Assembly: GCA_016214905.1 (NCBI GenBank)
Contig: JACRMQ010000007.1
Span: 264,965 to 328,964 of the forward strand
Source: Ignavibacteriales bacterium
GTDB lineage: Bacteria; Bacteroidota; Ignavibacteria; UBA10030; SZUA-254
Reading direction: 5' to 3'
Length of the DNA: 64,000 bases
This document shows positions 63,491 through 64,000 of the stretch, piece by piece (positions within the stretch are counted from its first letter, which is position 1; each line of letters opens with the position of its first letter). Made by a program: the position numbers and the translations under genes. A model generated the notes under the pieces. It saw nothing but the letters and a program-made list of their open reading frames with translations, was not told the origin of the DNA and searched no databases.

Positions 63491-63535
63491 TAAAAAATCG
63501 AAAACCCCTGTAACATAAATCTGCATACAGGGGTT
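63491..63535 (-). terminator. intrinsic terminator of the clpC-like gene
   Basis: On the minus strand AACCCCTGTA (plus 63526-63535 arm) and TACAGGGGTT (plus 63503-63512 arm) form a perfect 10-base stem around a 13-base loop, followed by a T-rich tail reaching about 63491. Confidence 0.9.
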
Positions 63536-63556
63536 GAATTTAAAATATTGGCAAAC

Positions 63557-64000
63557 TCACGTAACGCTGGCTTCGCTCTGTTTTTCTTCGGGTTCCTTCT
63601 TAATTTTCCTAGATCGGTTACCCTCGGTAAATTTCAGAGTTTCGGTCTTTGGGTTTAATTTTACTTTAATAATACTTCCCTGTCCGAATTTATTGCGTAA
63701 AACTTCTTCCGCAATCGAATCTTCAATGTATTTCTGCAGAGCTCTTTTTAATGGTCGTGCACCAAATGCCGGATCGTATCCTTTATCTACAAGAAACTCC
63801 CTTGCTTGTTTAGTGAGTTGAATTGAGATATCGAGATTCGCCATTCTTTTTACAAGTTCATGCATCTGAATGTCGATAATCTTGTCAATATGTTCACGGC
63901 TCAAACTGTGGAATACTATCGTATCGTCGATACGATTCAGGAATTCAGGATTGAAAACGCGTTTGACAGCATCTTCAATAGTGTTTTTCATTGTTTTGTA
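63557..64000 (-). CDS. clpC: ClpC/ClpA-type AAA+ unfoldase, C-terminal part
   Basis: Open to the right window edge, so only the end of the gene is present (codons before the Met at 63991 are open). The text RVFNPEFLNRIDDTIVFHSL is the sensor/hinge region of the second AAA+ domain, and KGYDPAFGARPLKRALQKYIEDSIAEEVL is the D2 small domain with sensor 2 Arg (GARPLKR). The tail is short and basic-acidic, without an obvious ClpP-loop in view. It unfolds proteins for ClpP or refolds aggregates. No other Clp gene is in the window. Confidence 0.9.
   Translation of the reverse strand, partial: YKTMKNTIEDAVKRVFNPEFLNRIDDTIVFHSLSREHIDKIIDIQMHELVKRMANLDISIQLTKQAREFLVDKGYDPAFGARPLKRALQKYIEDSIAEEVLRNKFGQGSIIKVKLNPKTETLKFTEGNRSRKIKKEPEEKQSEASVT

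Noticed and set aside
1..64000. CRISPR arrays, tRNA or rRNA genes
   Set aside because: No regular direct repeats with spacers, no CCA-ended cloverleafs and no rRNA-like blocks were noticed in the gaps between genes.

Overview
The window is about 40% GC by eye and comes from a bacterium of the Bacteroidetes/Chlorobi/Ignavibacteria (FCB) part of the tree. Five large exported proteins end in the NYPNPFNP-type C-terminal domain of type IX secretion (T9SS) cargo. Outer-membrane barrels and lipoproteins are frequent, and many secreted enzymes have signal peptides. Several promoters read as TTGACA-like/17 nt/TATAAT-like boxes rather than the divergent Bacteroidetes type, which suggests Ignavibacteriota or a relative rather than Bacteroidia. 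There is no rRNA or tRNA gene, so placement is inference.

Layout. 1-6530: end of a transglutaminase-like gene, a FecR-like protein and two very large surface proteins. 6663-9660: two cold-shock genes facing a nitrilase/flavin-reductase pair, then a small membrane protein. 9710-15559: signalling island with a GAF-PP2C phosphatase, an intact Ser/Thr kinase with TolB-like and TPR regions, and two decayed copies of that kinase on either side. 15736-19626: secreted MsrB, a thioredoxin-like lipoprotein and a multiheme cytochrome c with a T9SS tail. 19885-30116: cNMP-GAF-PP2C phosphatase, a PLP desulfhydrase, a CotH-kinase/propeller T9SS protein, a secreted CocE-type hydrolase and a KimA-like permease. 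30275-32831 (minus): two-gene operon of a pentaheme cytochrome and a cytochrome-porin fusion.

33033-46057 looks like one long sugar-linked gene train. It holds a ribose-type (CUT2) ABC importer with two permeases, two lipoprotein binding proteins and one double ATPase, then an outer-membrane barrel, a GT-C-like membrane protein with TPRs, a secreted GH38 alpha-mannosidase and DUF6599/DUF362 genes. 46132-52562 is mostly housekeeping or exported proteins: DinB-like, S9 peptidase, lipocalin and a DUF5916 barrel. 52903-54142 is a small restriction-like island with an HNH nuclease and a small unknown gene.

The most striking regulatory element lies at 55164-55388. A canonical promoter drives a 36-codon leader peptide with three consecutive Trp codons, followed by mutually exclusive hairpins and an intrinsic terminator, directly upstream of a stand-alone TrpB2-type tryptophan synthase beta chain. 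This is a textbook-style trp attenuator in a lineage and on a gene where it is not expected. The right end (57027-64000) carries lipoproteins, a T9SS-tagged 5'-nucleotidase, a zinc peptidase and the 3' end of clpC. Several palindromic repeats sit between genes, and one lies in frame inside the intact kinase.
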